64,000 nucleotides of DNA, from NCBI GenBank assembly GCA_029931535.1, contig JAQPZY010001473.1, positions 284,501-348,500 of the forward strand, in the 5' to 3' direction. The notes beneath the pieces are model-generated. The model saw nothing but the letters and a program-made list of their open reading frames with translations. It made no database searches and had not been told where the DNA came from. Shown in pieces: positions 11,416 through 23,234 of this stretch. How positions within the stretch are numbered: position 1 is the stretch's first letter; every line of letters starts with the position of its first letter. The stretch is from Margaritifera margaritifera. Taxonomy: Eukaryota > Mollusca > Bivalvia > Unionida > Margaritiferidae. The translations under genes were made by a program, and so were the position numbers.

Positions 11416-12059
11416 TTATATGCATGGCAGGTTAGTTCCATAGGAAGACAGCAATGTGATTTATAAGAAAGCAAAGTGTAGAAGCTTTTAAGTGACTCTA
11501 AGACAAAAGAAAAAAGTAAAGACCCTTACTCATGTACCTCTACTTCTGCAATTAATCTCAGCCGTATTTCTGACTAAATTTCGTTATCCGTTTTATTCAA
11601 AAAAATAAAAAATAACTGTTTGATGGTATTCTCTTAAAGATGCTATCATTTTCTTTCCCATGTTGACAAAGCTATCTCCACATACAAACACACATCTTTA
11701 ACTCTCGTTGTTCTTTTGTTTTTTTGTTTTTTTTGTTTTTCCCCCGCCGTAGAAATTTCGTGCAAACTCAAACGTGACAATAAATAAAATCAAAATACAA
11801 CTAAAACATAACCATTTCCTCTATGACATTCATCAACGGGCCATTTGGCCATTTCTGGAGTCCAACGCGTGTCAGCTCGGTTTCTTGTTGATACGCCTAG
11901 CCGACAGCGCGTGGACGCTATGGCTTATGTGACACGCGTCTGTTTGTTGAATGATTCATGTGGAAGATATACCCAAGCTGTGGTTACCAATATAAATTGA
12001 TGATCGCCAAAACAGAATCAAACAATATAAAAGATGACATTGAGAGTTAACGATGATTC

Positions 12060-12456
12060 AATACAGTTTAACTACCAAGATGGGAACCCGCAGAAGAAAA
12101 AAAAATTCTCCAGAAGAAAGCATCATTGACAGATGCAAAGAGGAAATTCCGACTAGCTTCTGAGCCGATTATCCTCTTGAATAGACAAGTGAGAGATCTG
12201 CAGACGAGGTAGGCCAGAACCAAAAAAAGATAAATTATGGTGTTACCGGTAAATTCTCTAACTCCGACTAGACATAGACAAGAAATGTTTGGGGAACTGG
12301 TGGACTTTGTTTTCAACTTCGACAAGCTACGAGACTGATACTTTCAGAACTGAACATAAATTCGTATGGCTCTATTAATTAGACTATCTAACTATCTCGA
12401 AGAAAAAAAAAACACTTTTCGAATTATCAAAAATCTCAAGAACCACCGCCACCATC

Positions 12457-12498
<42 letters not shown>

Positions 12499-13480
12499 TA
12501 CCTGAATTTGGTCTCTTTGCTTTCTGCATGCCAAGTTCTACTGGCCAATGAACAGCGCGGTGACAACGCGTTCACTTTGCAATATTGTAGTCCTCGATAC
12601 CACGTGTAAGGTTAGTGGTCGGCAATTCAAAGTCCTCTTGCTTCTCTGGTTTAATTGACTTGAAGGATCATCCAGAACAAAAACCTTGGTCGTTGAGAAT
12701 ATTGCACGTTAATACGTAAATCAGAAGAACTTGAAGAGAAATTGTGTAGACTAAGTAACAAATATATTATGATACAGAAAAATAAAATAAACAACGTTCC
12801 TGCACAACAAAAGGTAGGTCACAATGAGCCAGTTTCGTATTTGACAGTAATGGTTGTAGATAATTTTAACATATGTCTTTTATTAGACTGACGCGATGGG
12901 AAGAGAAATAATAAGTATAAAGGCAATTAAAAACATTAATCAAATTTAAAATACAATTGCAAAAGTTCTGTGAAATAATAAGACAGGCTCAGTTAGAGGT
13001 TAAACAGTCTGTGTTGGCAGTGACGTTGTTTGCCGAACTATCTGGACGCAGGTTGATAAAAGGAATGAAAACACTTCTGTACACCGCAAGGTCATATCGA
13101 AATATCGTGAAGAATAGAATAATATGAACTAAGTTACCTTTTAAAATAGAAAAACCCATACCGTTGTCCAGTAATGTGGGATCTTCGTCTTAGAGGAACC
13201 ACTAAGAAATATGACAGACTTGACATTTACAACAAATCTGCAAAAATATTAATGGTATAAAAGAAGTTTCGTTTTGGAGACGAAATCCTATGGAGTAATT
13301 GACATATACCTGTGTGTCTGTTATTTTTGCGAGACCTATTTATCGTAAGCTCTCCAACAAATATGGTTCAAACCTAATGATAGAAAATCTAAAATAAAAA
13401 TGGAATATTTTGCAGACATTTTAATAACCAAAGTTCTACTTTCGACAAACAGTACACAAGATTTCTGATGTTCAAACTCA
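12060..13480 (+). pseudogene. Duplicated segment, copy A, with coding relics of an unrecognised gene
   Basis: Three blocks (about 12064-12230, 12700-12870 and 13140-13480) align in the same order with 14560-14750, 15290-15450 and 15455-15825. Shared words include CCGACTAGCTTCTG, CTGCAGACGAGGTAGG, GTTTCGTTTTGGAGACGA and GAAAATCTAAAATAAAA. On the + strand some frames look coding (for example EESIIDRCKEE near 12110, and IWFKPNDRKSKIK at about 13360), and the last is conserved as protein in copy B. Stops and shifts interrupt both copies. A 270-base stretch (12870-13140) is absent from copy B. I read this as an old segmental duplication of a gene or element that has decayed. The family is not recognised. 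Confidence 0.5.
12457..12497. repeat. (AAT)n microsatellite
   Basis: About 13 near-perfect AAT units inside copy A of the duplicated segment; absent from copy B. Confidence 0.9.
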
Positions 13481-13990
13481 TCTTCATATGTTAGATATGA
13501 AATCGGGTACAGATGATCAAAATTATATTACACAGATATTACTGATGAGTTCATGTACTGGTGTTCCACAAGGATCTATAATTGGAGTACTTTTATTCTT
13601 AAATTATATTATTGATATTGTCACCGAAAGCCAGTACAATATAAGATTCTTTGCTGAAAATAATTCAGTATAAATTATTGCTGAGGATCGAGCTTTGGAT
13701 GCAGGTGCCTTGAATGAAGACCTTTCAAAAGCTCAAACATCGCCATACAAATGGCATGTCAATTTTAATCCTAACAAAATTTAGTAAATGATCATAATAA
13801 GAAAATCTTACAATGTATACCACCATCCACTTTTAAATAACCATTCAGTTGCTAATCTCGTAAATTCTAAGAAACAGGTTTTACCAATTTACGAAACACT
13901 TTCTTGACATACATATTTAAGAAATAATCACAAAAGCGTGGAAAAGAATCATCCAGCAGTTGGCATTATACAGTACGAATCAATGCACTG
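13480..13990 (+). pseudogene. LINE reverse transcriptase fragment
   Basis: A short piece of the RT domain. The frame 13488-13673 holds GVPQGSIIGVLLFL, the conserved GVPQGS motif preceding the palm, then NIRFFAENNS, where an intact enzyme would have the FADD catalytic motif; the aspartates are replaced. After the stop near 13672 the reading resumes (EDLSKAQ, then KWHVNFNPNK) exactly as in jockey/CR1-type RTs, where WLVNFNP.KT follows. It therefore spans palm motifs B to D and is catalytically dead. It abuts the end of duplicated copy A and shares no sequence with copy B, so it probably inserted after the duplication or marks its breakpoint. Confidence 0.75.
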
Positions 13991-14210
13991 GCTTACAAGT
14001 CAATTAACGTGGAGGCTCCCCAGGTACGGAACAATCTTAAGTTCTTTGTCATTCCTGAAAGGATTCTATAAGAGTTCTTAATAACTGTTGCAAGACAAAC
14101 TGTGGCAGGATCCTGATGTGATATGTTTTCATATAGTTCACAGAATTGGAAGACGCCCGCGTTCGGATCGACTTCGAGTCAGTCAGTACATATTTCGCAC
14201 AGATGTCTGA

Positions 14211-14597
14211 TTGCTGCATTTCTTAATTATCAGAACGTCGAAAGTATCCTTTCCAATACCACAAATATCCAAGGGACGAAATTGGGTATTGGATGATTAT
14301 CCTAAAAAAATAGTTGCCGTCCAAAAACACTTTACTGACCGAGATAAAAACCCCGAAGAGGAAAGAGCTTACATCAAAGATCCTGAGTGAATAGCCCAAA
14401 TAATTGGTGATGTGTACAAGGATATGTGTCCTGACTGGCAGATGATTATGCAACGCAGTCAACTTGACAGAGCTAATCCCATGTAGATGCGACAAATCAA
14501 TACCGATGCTAGCAGGCAATATAGTTCAAGCCCAAATAAAGTTTATGTAATGTTCTGTTCTTTAATTACCAACTTGAGAACCCGCAGTAAAAAAATA
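14211..14597 (+). pseudogene. Unrecognised coding relic with two Trp-to-stop changes
   Basis: A single frame from 14211 is protein-like throughout (RNWVLDDYPKK near 14280, then FTDRDKNPEEERAYIKDPE, then CPDWQMIMQRSQLDRANPM, then INTDASRQYSSSPNKV). It is broken by TGA at 14388-14390 and TAG at 14484-14486. Both stops sit where tryptophan fits (TGG to TGA, and TGG to TAG), and the frame resumes without a shift. It then runs into duplicated copy B. No opposite-strand frame explains the composition as well. I do not recognise the protein: it is charged, rich in D/E/K/R and probably intracellular. It may be an exon of the same lost gene as the duplicated blocks. Confidence 0.5.
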
Positions 14598-15825
14598 TAG
14601 CTTTTCGTCAGAAGAAAGCATGAATGAGAGATGCAGAAAGAAAGTTCCGACTAGCTTCTGGGCATATTTTCCGCCAAATGGACAATTAGGGGAGCTGCAG
14701 ACGAGGTAGGATAGAACAAAGAGAGATAACTTTTGTAGATTTTGATACACTCTCCACGTGATTACTAGGTAGCTACTAGATATTTTAGCTGAAAGTTGAC
14801 CAATTAATTTTTACACGTTCGTTTACTGGAACAAAATCAGAGGGTCAACATTCCGTTTTGCACATTTTTGCTCAGTAATCTGAGGCGCTGACTATAGTGG
14901 GTCACTAGGTCAGTAGACTAGAATACTTAGTCATGTTGCCATGTTAAAATTTCGTTATGACATAGTTCCTCACTATTAAAGAAATGTATACAATGGTGGA
15001 CTTAGGATCTTGCTGGAGCCAATATTCTTTCACACTCCCCTTGTTGCAAACTTTACCATAGTTAACAACTGGAACCCGATAACTTTATGAAAAGTTTTGC
15101 ATCGTAGCTGTTAAATATGTGTGTGGATGTATATGTAAGAACATATCTGTTGTATATATTGAATGAGATATATTTGTTTTACTGTATGTATCATACGTGC
15201 CACCATAATTTCTGTAGCGAACTTAAATGTATATGTATATACTTCCTGACGGCCAATCGGCTAAATGCAAATAAAGATCCATTCCAAATGTAAACCAGGA
15301 GAACTTGTAAAACTGTGTAGACTAAATATAAAAAAAATATAATGATACAAAGAAATAAAATAAACGACGTTTCTACAGCATAGACAGTAGGTTAAGATGT
15401 GCCAGGTTGGTATTTGTTAGCAGTGGTTGTTGATAATATAAATGTATACCTTTTATTGGAAGCCCACAACGTTGTCCAATAACGCGAACATTTTATATTG
15501 CTAGAACTGATAAGCAATACTGTGGAATTGGTCTTTACAACAAATCTGATAATATCCTGATGGTATGAAAGATGTTTCGTTTTGGAGACGACGTACTATG
15601 GAGTATTCTACATTTTAACTATCTATTCCTGTGCGTCTATTACTTTTTGTTCTAGATCAGTATACATCCAGCGCATTGGAGGCTATATTCATTTGAAGCT
15701 GTCCACATAATATGGTTCGAGCCTAACAATAGAAAATCTAAAATAAAACTGAACTATTTGACAGATCTTATAATAACCGAAGCCATAATTGTGACAAAGA
15801 ATGCACAAGACTACTGAGGCTCGAA
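14560..15825 (+). pseudogene. Duplicated segment, copy B
   Basis: Second copy of the segment at 12060-13480, with three collinear blocks separated by unrelated sequence. The frame conserved with copy A near 15712-15800 (IWFEPNNRKSKIK then LIITEA) supports a protein-coding past, because the third-position differences leave the residues similar. It contains stops and lacks two copy-A insertions, the AAT microsatellite and the 270-base stretch. The sequence 14750-15290 has no counterpart in copy A. Confidence 0.5.
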
Positions 15826-15877
15826 TTAATCATAATCAATTTGAAGTATTAGCCTCCCCCACTCCCAACCCCACCCT

Positions 15878-16577
15878 GGCAGTTTGTACCCCCTCTACCG
15901 ATTTTAAAACCGAAATGCCTCCAAGATATAAAAAATGTACAAAACTTTGTCATTTCATTCCTTAATTTGTAATTTCTAACCCGACAGTAGCAATGGGATC
16001 TCTAACACTGTCATGTTGTTTGCGTTTCAAACTAAACAGGAGTTTCTTTACTAACTCGACGTCCATATTTGCGTGGGCGATTCTATTTTTTCAGACAAAA
16101 GAAACGATGTAGTTGATTGTTTTCGATAAGCTCCGAATACTTCCTTAAATTTCACTAACTTTGGGAGTTACATTCCTTTGGATCCATTACATAAGAGTTA
16201 AACCGCTTGCACTTTTTAGTTTGTTCCTTTTTTTTGGGGGGGGGGGGAGGGAGAAATATTAAAACTAGACATTGCAAATCTTAGATGCAGACGACACCGT
16301 TTTTACCTTATATTTATGAGAAGTCCAAGAAACCTCATCCGATCACTAAAAATGAACTTTTTCTTGAACCGGAAAAGGACAGTGAACAGGCTCATTGATT
16401 ACACTGAAAACTCCCATTTGGCTTGAAACGCGAACAAGATGACACCGTGTTAGGGACCCCCGGGCGACAAACAGGTTATAAATTATAAATTAATGAATGA
16501 AATTACTAGTTTTTGTGCATTTTTTAAAAATCCTTTGTGCTTTTCGTTTTTAAAATTGGTAAGGGGTACAAACTGCC
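15878..16577. mobile_element. Long inverted-repeat element (foldback or long-TIR MITE)
   Basis: The left arm 15878-16045 and the right arm 16408-16577 are reverse complements over about 168 bases with scattered mismatches. Matched words include GGCAGTTTGTACCCC, CATTAATTTATAA, CTAACACGGTGTCAT and GCGTTTCAAGCC, read on the right arm's reverse strand. The loop of about 360 bases contains a poly-G run near 16238 and no open frame. Structure suggests a non-autonomous DNA transposon of foldback type. No clear target-site duplication was found. Confidence 0.65.
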
Positions 16578-16644
16578 GGTGGGCGTTTACTTGAGATATA
16601 AAGTGGGGTCCATCTGATCAAAATGATAGCACACAACTAATAAT

Positions 16645-16645
<1 letters not shown>

Positions 16646-16738
<93 letters not shown>
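16646..16738. repeat. (CT)n(TA)n compound microsatellite
   Basis: About 35 bases of CT followed by about 57 bases of TA. The minus-strand open frame through it is low complexity and not a gene. Confidence 0.95.
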
Positions 16739-16739
<1 letters not shown>

Positions 16740-16743
<4 letters not shown>

Positions 16744-17368
16744 ACAGAATAAAAGAATATATAATCAAACAGGTGACAGAGTTATAATTCGTTCCATCCT
16801 GAAATCGAACCAGCGCCACGAATAGCGGCATACATCTCCCATTGCTTTCCACTCGACCATGCGCACATTCAAAAGAAATGATTCAATTATGATCGCTTCA
16901 TTTTCATGAATACCAATAAAACGTTAAACATTGATTCTGTTTTTGCAATTCATCATTGTATTTATTTTGTAATACACAGAAAAGGTGTACCTTAAATATT
17001 CAAAATTATTTAAATAATTTCAACATCTGACTGGGGAAAGGTACCAAAAAAATAAACTAATTTAAACATGTTTGCCAAAAGTAATTTTTATAAATTCTTG
17101 CTCTAAAATGAGTTGAGAAGCAAATCTATATGAATATAATAACAAAAAGAAAGCTTAAAAACATATAAAAAGGAGAAAAAAAGAGAACTTTGTTTCAACT
17201 TCCACAGTTGTTTTATTGATTCGGTCGTGTTGCTTGAGGTGATACAAAGATTTCATCGTGTTATGAGTGCTAATTTATTGCTTGTATTTTTTTATTCTTC
17301 AATAATAAGAAGAAGAACTTCTATTTTCACTTTTTTTCCCCGTACTGCCAGTTCAAAGTTAGTGCTCC
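16740..17368. other. No gene seen
   Basis: AT-rich sequence with poly-A patches, between a microsatellite and the 32-bp array. Confidence 0.4.
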
Positions 17369-17369
17369 A

Positions 17370-17719
17370 CATGTACATATATTTACTTACAGATGTTTAC
17401 ACATGTGCTAATATTTACTTACAGATGTTTACACATGTACTAATATTTACTTACAGATGTTTACACATGTACTAATATATACTTACAGATGTTTACACAT
17501 GTTCAAATATTTACTTACAGATGTTTACACATCTACTAATATTTACTTACAGATGTTTACACATGTGCTAATACTTACAGACAGATGTTTACACATGTAC
17601 TAATATTTACTTATAGATGTTTACACATGTACTAAAATTTACTTACAGATGTTTACACATGAACTAATACTTACTTACAAATGTTTACACATGTACTAAT
17701 ATTTACTTACAGATGTTTA
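17370..17719. repeat. 32-bp tandem repeat, about 10-11 copies
   Basis: Unit ACAGATGTTTACACATGTAC plus TAATATTTACTT, with starts at 17389, 17421 and onward. Copies differ by a few substitutions and one 17580 copy carries a small indel. Each unit contains ACATGT. It simulates a + strand open frame. Confidence 0.95.
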
Positions 17720-18225
17720 GAGGTGCGTGACAGCTATCTCTTTCCTCCACGAATGTATAAATATGTGATTAAGAGACGAGATCTTAAAATACCCGGGTAC
17801 TTGTTGATTTAATGTGGTGATTTTGTAACCCATTGGTCCCAGACAGAACCTCTACACCCGTTCGAGATAGACTAAGCATATATTACACGAAACACTGGTT
17901 AAATACAAAAAACATTGTATTAGACAGAGACAGTAGTAGCCAAATCGCATTTAACTGAGACAGTTGGCCTGACGAGAAAAGAACTATGTGTTACTAAAGT
18001 CGTGGGATGGTGTGTCGTAAAGTCGTCGGATGACGTATGGTAATGTCGTTATATACATAGTTGATACTGTTCTACACAAGAAACTAAATAATTGAATTTT
18101 TTAAAACTAAATATCTCTCTCTCTCTCTCTTCCCACCGAGGGACACACATACACACACACAGTTCTGAATTCAATAAACGTCTCTTTAACTATGTAAGGG
18201 ACCAACACAACCGATAGAATGGCTG
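17720..18225. other. No gene seen between two minisatellites
   Basis: Non-coding, with a short (CT)n at 18114-18130 and (CA)n at 18150-18162. GTCGT words recur at 18000-18050. Confidence 0.4.
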
Positions 18226-19830
18226 AAAGAGTGATAGATAGACTGATAGATGCAGGGCCTAAGAGAAATAGTGATAGATAGATTGATAGATGCAGGGCCT
18301 AAGAGAAAGAGTGATAGATAGACTCATAGATGCAGGGCTTGAGAGAAATAGTGATAGATAGATTGATAGATGCAGGGCCTGAGAGAAAGAGTGATAGATA
18401 GACTGATAGATGCCGGGCCTAAGAGAAAGAGTGATAGATAGATTGATAGATGCAGGGTCTACGAGAAAGAGTGATAGATAGACTGATAGATGCAGGGCCT
18501 GAGAGAAAGAGTGATAGATAGACTGATAGATGCAGGGCCTGAGAGAAAGAGTGATAGATAGATTGATAGATGCAGGGCCTAAGAGAAAGAGTGATAGATA
18601 GACTGATAGATGCAGGGCCTAAGAGAAAGAGTGATAGATAGATTGATAGATGCAGGGCATGAAAGAAAGAGTGATAGATAGATTGATAGATGCAGGGTCT
18701 AAGAGAAATAGTGATAGATAGATTGATAGATGCAGGGCCAAAGAGAAAGAGTGATAGATAGATTGATAGATGCAGGGCCTAAGAGAAATAGTGATAGATA
18801 GACTGATAGATGCAGGGTCTACGAGAAAGAGTGATAGATAGATTGATAGATGCAGGGTCTACGAGAAAGAGTGATAGATAGACTGATAGATGCAGGGCCT
18901 AAGAGAAAGAGTGATAGATAGACTGATAGATGCAGGGCCTAAGAGAAATAGTGATAGATAGATTGATAGATGCAGGGCCTAAGAGAAAGAGTGATAGATA
19001 GATTGATAGATGCAGGGCCTAAGAGAAAGAGTGATAGATAGACTCATAGATGCAGGGCCTAAGAGAAAGAGTGATAGATAGACTGATAGATGCAGGGCCT
19101 AAGAGAAAGAGTGATAGATAGATTGATAGATGCAGGGCCTAAGAGAAAGAGTGATAGATAGACTGATAGATGCAGGGCCTGAGAGAAAGAGTGATATATA
19201 GACTGATAGATGCAGGGCCTAAGAGAAATAGTGATAGATAGACTGATAGATACAGGGCCAAAGAGAAAGAGTGATAGATAGACTGATAGATGCAGGGCCT
19301 AAGAGAAAGAGTGATAGATAGATTGATAGATGCAGGGCCTAAGAGAAATAGTGATAGATAGACTGATAGATGCAGGGTCTACGAGAAAGAGTGATAGATA
19401 GACTGATAGATACAGGACCTACGAGAAATAGTGATAGATAGACTGATAGATGCAGGGCCTAAGCGAAAGAGTGATAGATAGACTGATAGATGCAGGGCCT
19501 AAGAGAAAGAGTGATAGATAGACTGATAGGTGCAGGGCCTAAGAGAAATAGTGATAGATAGACTGATAGATGCAGGGTCTACGAGAAAGAGTGATAGATA
19601 GACTGATAGATACAGGACCTACGAGAAATAGTGATAGATAGACTGATAGATGCAGGGCCTAAGAGAAAGAATGATAGATAGACTGATAGATGCAGGGCCA
19701 AAGAGAAAGAGTGATAGATAGACTGATAGATGCAGGGCCTAAGAGAAAGAGTGATAGATAGTCTGATAGATGCAGGGCCTAAGAGAAAGAGTGATAGATA
19801 GACTGATAGATGCAGGGCCTGAGAGAAAGA
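18226..19830. repeat. 40-bp minisatellite, about 40 copies
   Basis: Unit GATTGATAGATGCAGGGCCT plus AAGAGAAAGAGTGATAGATA, period exactly 40 bases with almost no indels. Diagnostic variable sites are GACT/GATT at the start, AAGAG/GAGAG, and AAAGA/AAATA before GTGATAGATA. Combinations recur in blocks, which points to expansion of multi-unit stretches. No open frame is credible; the minus-strand frame of about 85 residues is pure repeat. Confidence 0.98.
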
Positions 19831-20149
19831 GATCACAACGTCCTAAATCGTTTTAATGTAGTAACTTTGATACTTACACTTCAATGAATTAGAAATTATG
19901 CAGCTGACTTTTCCCCAAGCATATCCCCCAACCAAAAAAAAAAGCGAAAAAAAAGACAACAAACAAACAAACAAATGTGGTTTCGCCCTTCTTTTTTACT
20001 AGACGTAGAATGTGATAGTGCTCATTAACCGAATTTCGGGGCTAAATTATCCTATCACCATGTGAAGGAGTAGCAACCAAATTTTAATATTCGCTGGACT
20101 GGATTATACAGCATTGGGAGCATTTTTCAATCATTCCGTTTAAAATAAG

Positions 20150-20341
20150 TTGTTGATATGGTTTGATTTGGTGTTTTACGGCACAGCAACACATGAACTG
20201 TATTACCAATGCAGTTACAGTAAAGTGCGTTACTCAGGAACACACCAAGGTATCTGACCCTGATTGATCTGATGTTAGGATTCGAACCCGCACCCTTTTG
20301 ATCGCGAGTTTGGCACGCTAACCACTGAGTCACTGCGGCAT
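20150..20341 (-). mobile_element. tRNA-headed SINE
   Basis: On the minus strand from 20341: CAGTGACTCAGTGGTTAGCG (A box region) and GGGTTCGAATCC (B box, about 20291-20275) spaced as in a tRNA-derived polymerase III promoter. The body ends in GTTGCTGTGCCGTAAAACACC near 20170. The same tail occurs at 53527-53546, tying the two copies to one family. Acceptor pairing is lost, so it is not a functional tRNA gene. Confidence 0.8.
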
Positions 20342-20380
20342 CAGAAAGTAAGTGGAATGAGAAGGAAAGTGACGACGTGA

Positions 20381-20505
20381 CAGATAGATAGATAGATAGA
20401 TGGATAGATGGATGGATGGATGGATGGATGGATGGTGGGTGGGTGGGTGGGTGGATAAATGGATGGATAGCTGGCTGGCTGGCTGGCTGTATACATACAT
20501 ACATT
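20381..20505. repeat. Compound tetranucleotide microsatellite (GATA/GATG/GGTG/GGCT/CATA)
   Basis: Consecutive runs of GATA, TGGA/GATG, GGTG, GGAT, GCTG and ATAC units directly beyond the head of the SINE. The open frames on both strands over it (Ser/His/Pro/Ile or Trp/Met/Gly-rich) are artefacts. Confidence 0.95.
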
Positions 20506-20559
20506 TTGTCAGGTGTTTAGGTAGTGTAGATGAATCTTTACGTTTGGGGAGGCATATCA

Positions 20560-23234
20560 AACAGAATATAATGGTTCAAACGATACGGTCTAAATATGAC
20601 GACCCATTTTAATGATACTGTTCATTATTAAGTTGATGTAAACATCCAATTATAATACCCACGAATTTTTCAACTGTTTAAAATTAATCACTATCTCTTT
20701 TTTTCTTCTTTATTTTGTTTTTAACACATAGAGGTGAGGATCTAGTTTGAATTCGACTTTCTCCATCCTCCAACCATCGCCACCTCCGCCCCCAGCTACC
20801 CCTTCCACCCCACCAGTTCACTTTGCAACTTAGCAATTAGGCACTAACCATTTAAATTTCGTGGGTGGGGTGGGGGTCGGGAATTTGTTCATCGTGCCGG
20901 AATTTTTTTTTTATTTCTTATTAAAGACAAAAAGATTTATTTGACCGGATGATATGGGACATAAAAGAATGGTTGTGTTAAAAGCAGCAGCCTCACCCCC
21001 ACCCCAACTCCCAGAAAATAACATGGTCCATGCCTCAGTATCACAGGTTGGCTTCAAATGCGTTTGATCATTTCCCAATAATGTCATCGATATATGTGTG
21101 ATCTAATCTTTTGATTACTATTGGTGATCACTAGCTCTTCATCCCAAAGTGCCGAGTTTAACCGTGTGGCTAGCTTATTTGCAAATCCTACAAAACCAAA
21201 GCTAGCTTATGCAAAACCCTGCGGTGAAGAAATAAATGTCATGGTTTCAGTTAGGTTTCCGTTATATGAAATCATTGTATCTGTGAAAACTCGGTAGTCT
21301 TAGCAGTTACTGGAGAATAATTTCCTTTCCTTCCTTCCTTCGACCTTTTTGGTTTTTCCTTCCTCGACTATAGATCATTCTTTATCATCAATATTGGAAA
21401 GGTCATATTTTCATGAAAATGTTATATTCAGTCCGCTTCAAAATCAATGGTATATTTAATTATCATACGATGTTTGTATTCTGAATACAGCACAATTTAT
21501 GTCGATTGTACAAAAACGTACAGTAAATTCATTTATAAGGCATTCTCGACGGCTTGGATGTTTGCGTAATGTGGTTCTTTTTACGTAGAGGAGGAGATCA
21601 CATCTATTATCAGTATATAGCTCGATTGCTTGTAGATACCTTGCACACGTCGCAATATATTTCATCTTAAGGTGTCAACTGTCAAAAAATAAGTTTAAAA
21701 TGTATGCCAAGTTATATGAATTTTTAAACGAACAACTAAATGGAAAAGATAACATTCAAGATTAGAAAAGTTAAGTCTCTGGTCCTTCAGCAAGGTCTCC
21801 TGGATACAATACACAATTTTGTAAGACACGAACCTCTCATGTGAAGAATGTATATAGATGTACCTGGGCCTAGTGAAATAAGATTTGTCGTCACTTAGCT
21901 TAAATGTCATAATCGCCCATTTTGTTTGCTGATATTTGATATATACTGTAATATATATTGCAAATGTATTTGCTCCTCATATATACTTTAAATAGCAACT
22001 TTGCAATATTTGACTTCAACATGTATTGTTAATACCAATAAAAACAATTTGCATTTGAATTTATTTCGGCATCGTACGATAAAATTGCTAACTTTGGGAG
22101 GATCAGGGGATAAACTGAGGTTTCAGTAATATATCAACAATGAAATTCGCCATATAGACAGCAATGCACTAATCAAGTTTCTTTTATATTTTCTTAATTT
22201 TCCTACATTTGTGGTGAAATCCAGAGGATTAGTTATGAGTTTAGACGCACCAAGACTATCGTACTAACGGTAGGCACTAACATGGACACGACATGACTAT
22301 CTTACTAATGGAAGCCACTAGCATTGACACGACATGTCCAAATCCAGTATATATTATGCTGCTTTTTTTTGTAGAAATTGTTGCAGTTCAATGACAAGAC
22401 TGGAGGTTTTAGTACAAGTGACCTTTAAGGAACCAGGCGACTCACCCCTGTTTGCTTTGTCATCTTGCACAAACGCCGTAAGGTTAAACTCAATAATATT
22501 TGTTTTCTGTTTAAGATTCAATTCTGCTTTAGATTGAATTCAGAATGCAAGTAACATTTTTCACTGGTCAGCAAATCTCCAGGAAAAAATTGAGAAACGT
22601 ATTAACGATTTTCTTAGGTACTACTTTAGCATGCCATAACGACCCATTGGATCAATTAGTGTAGTGATACCTTGAATAGACGACAGAAGTTTGACCTATT
22701 TAATGAATTTGCTTTTACTGTATCTGTAGCAACACCGAAGCATAAATGCCAAATTTAATAGCATTTTCCACATAGTGGCGTGCTCCAGAGTTCAAATCAA
22801 TCTAAGTGGGGTATTGTATAATACCACAGGTGACCAATGTAAGGTCTAAATAAAATGACTCATTTCCCTCACTCGTACAAATTAAAGCTTCCTTGAGATT
22901 GTTGAGCTATTTAGAATACATTTCTACAAATAAATTACTTTTTTCATTTGTAGAGAACATATTCATTCCATTTTTATGTATTGTTTTATACTTTTCTTTT
23001 AAAATATTAAAAATGCTAAAACTTTTGGCCATGACTTCCATCCTGGTTGTTACTTTTGAAGTAAAATGCACCCAAAATCTTTAAAATGGTACTTCCAATG
23101 TCCCAGTAAATAATCCTGATGACAATATATTGCTTTTGAGGACCTAAAGTGAATTTTGAGATGTTCTGAGATCCATGGACCATTTTTGAAAATGCTTAAT
23201 TGCATATGTTTAGGTACCTAAACAATGGCATACT
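20560..23234. other. No gene seen
   Basis: About 2.7 kb of AT-rich sequence with C-rich patches (20760-20815, 20990-21010) and a TTCC run near 21330. Short open frames show no recognisable motif. Confidence 0.4.

Larger units (their letters stand above)
9331..12059. other. No confident gene; one weak exon candidate
   Basis: AT-rich sequence with poly-A and poly-T runs and a GC-richer patch at 11860-11950 containing several ACGCGT/CGCGTG words. The possible minus-strand exon at 10358-10479 is listed separately. Other open frames look like noise. Confidence 0.4.

Noticed and set aside
12068..12325. Minus-strand open frames over the duplicated blocks (12068-12325, 14562-14750)
   Set aside because: They are hydrophobic because they are antisense to K/R/E-rich + strand codons, and the two do not align in one frame along their length.
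18226..19830. Open frame of about 85 residues on the minus strand in the 40-bp array
   Set aside because: Pure repeat translation (SIYHSFS-type periodic peptide). The frame exists only because the unit has few stops.
20330..20612. Open frames rich in Ser/His/Pro/Ile and Trp/Met/Gly around 20.4 kb
   Set aside because: Translations of the compound tetranucleotide microsatellite on each strand.
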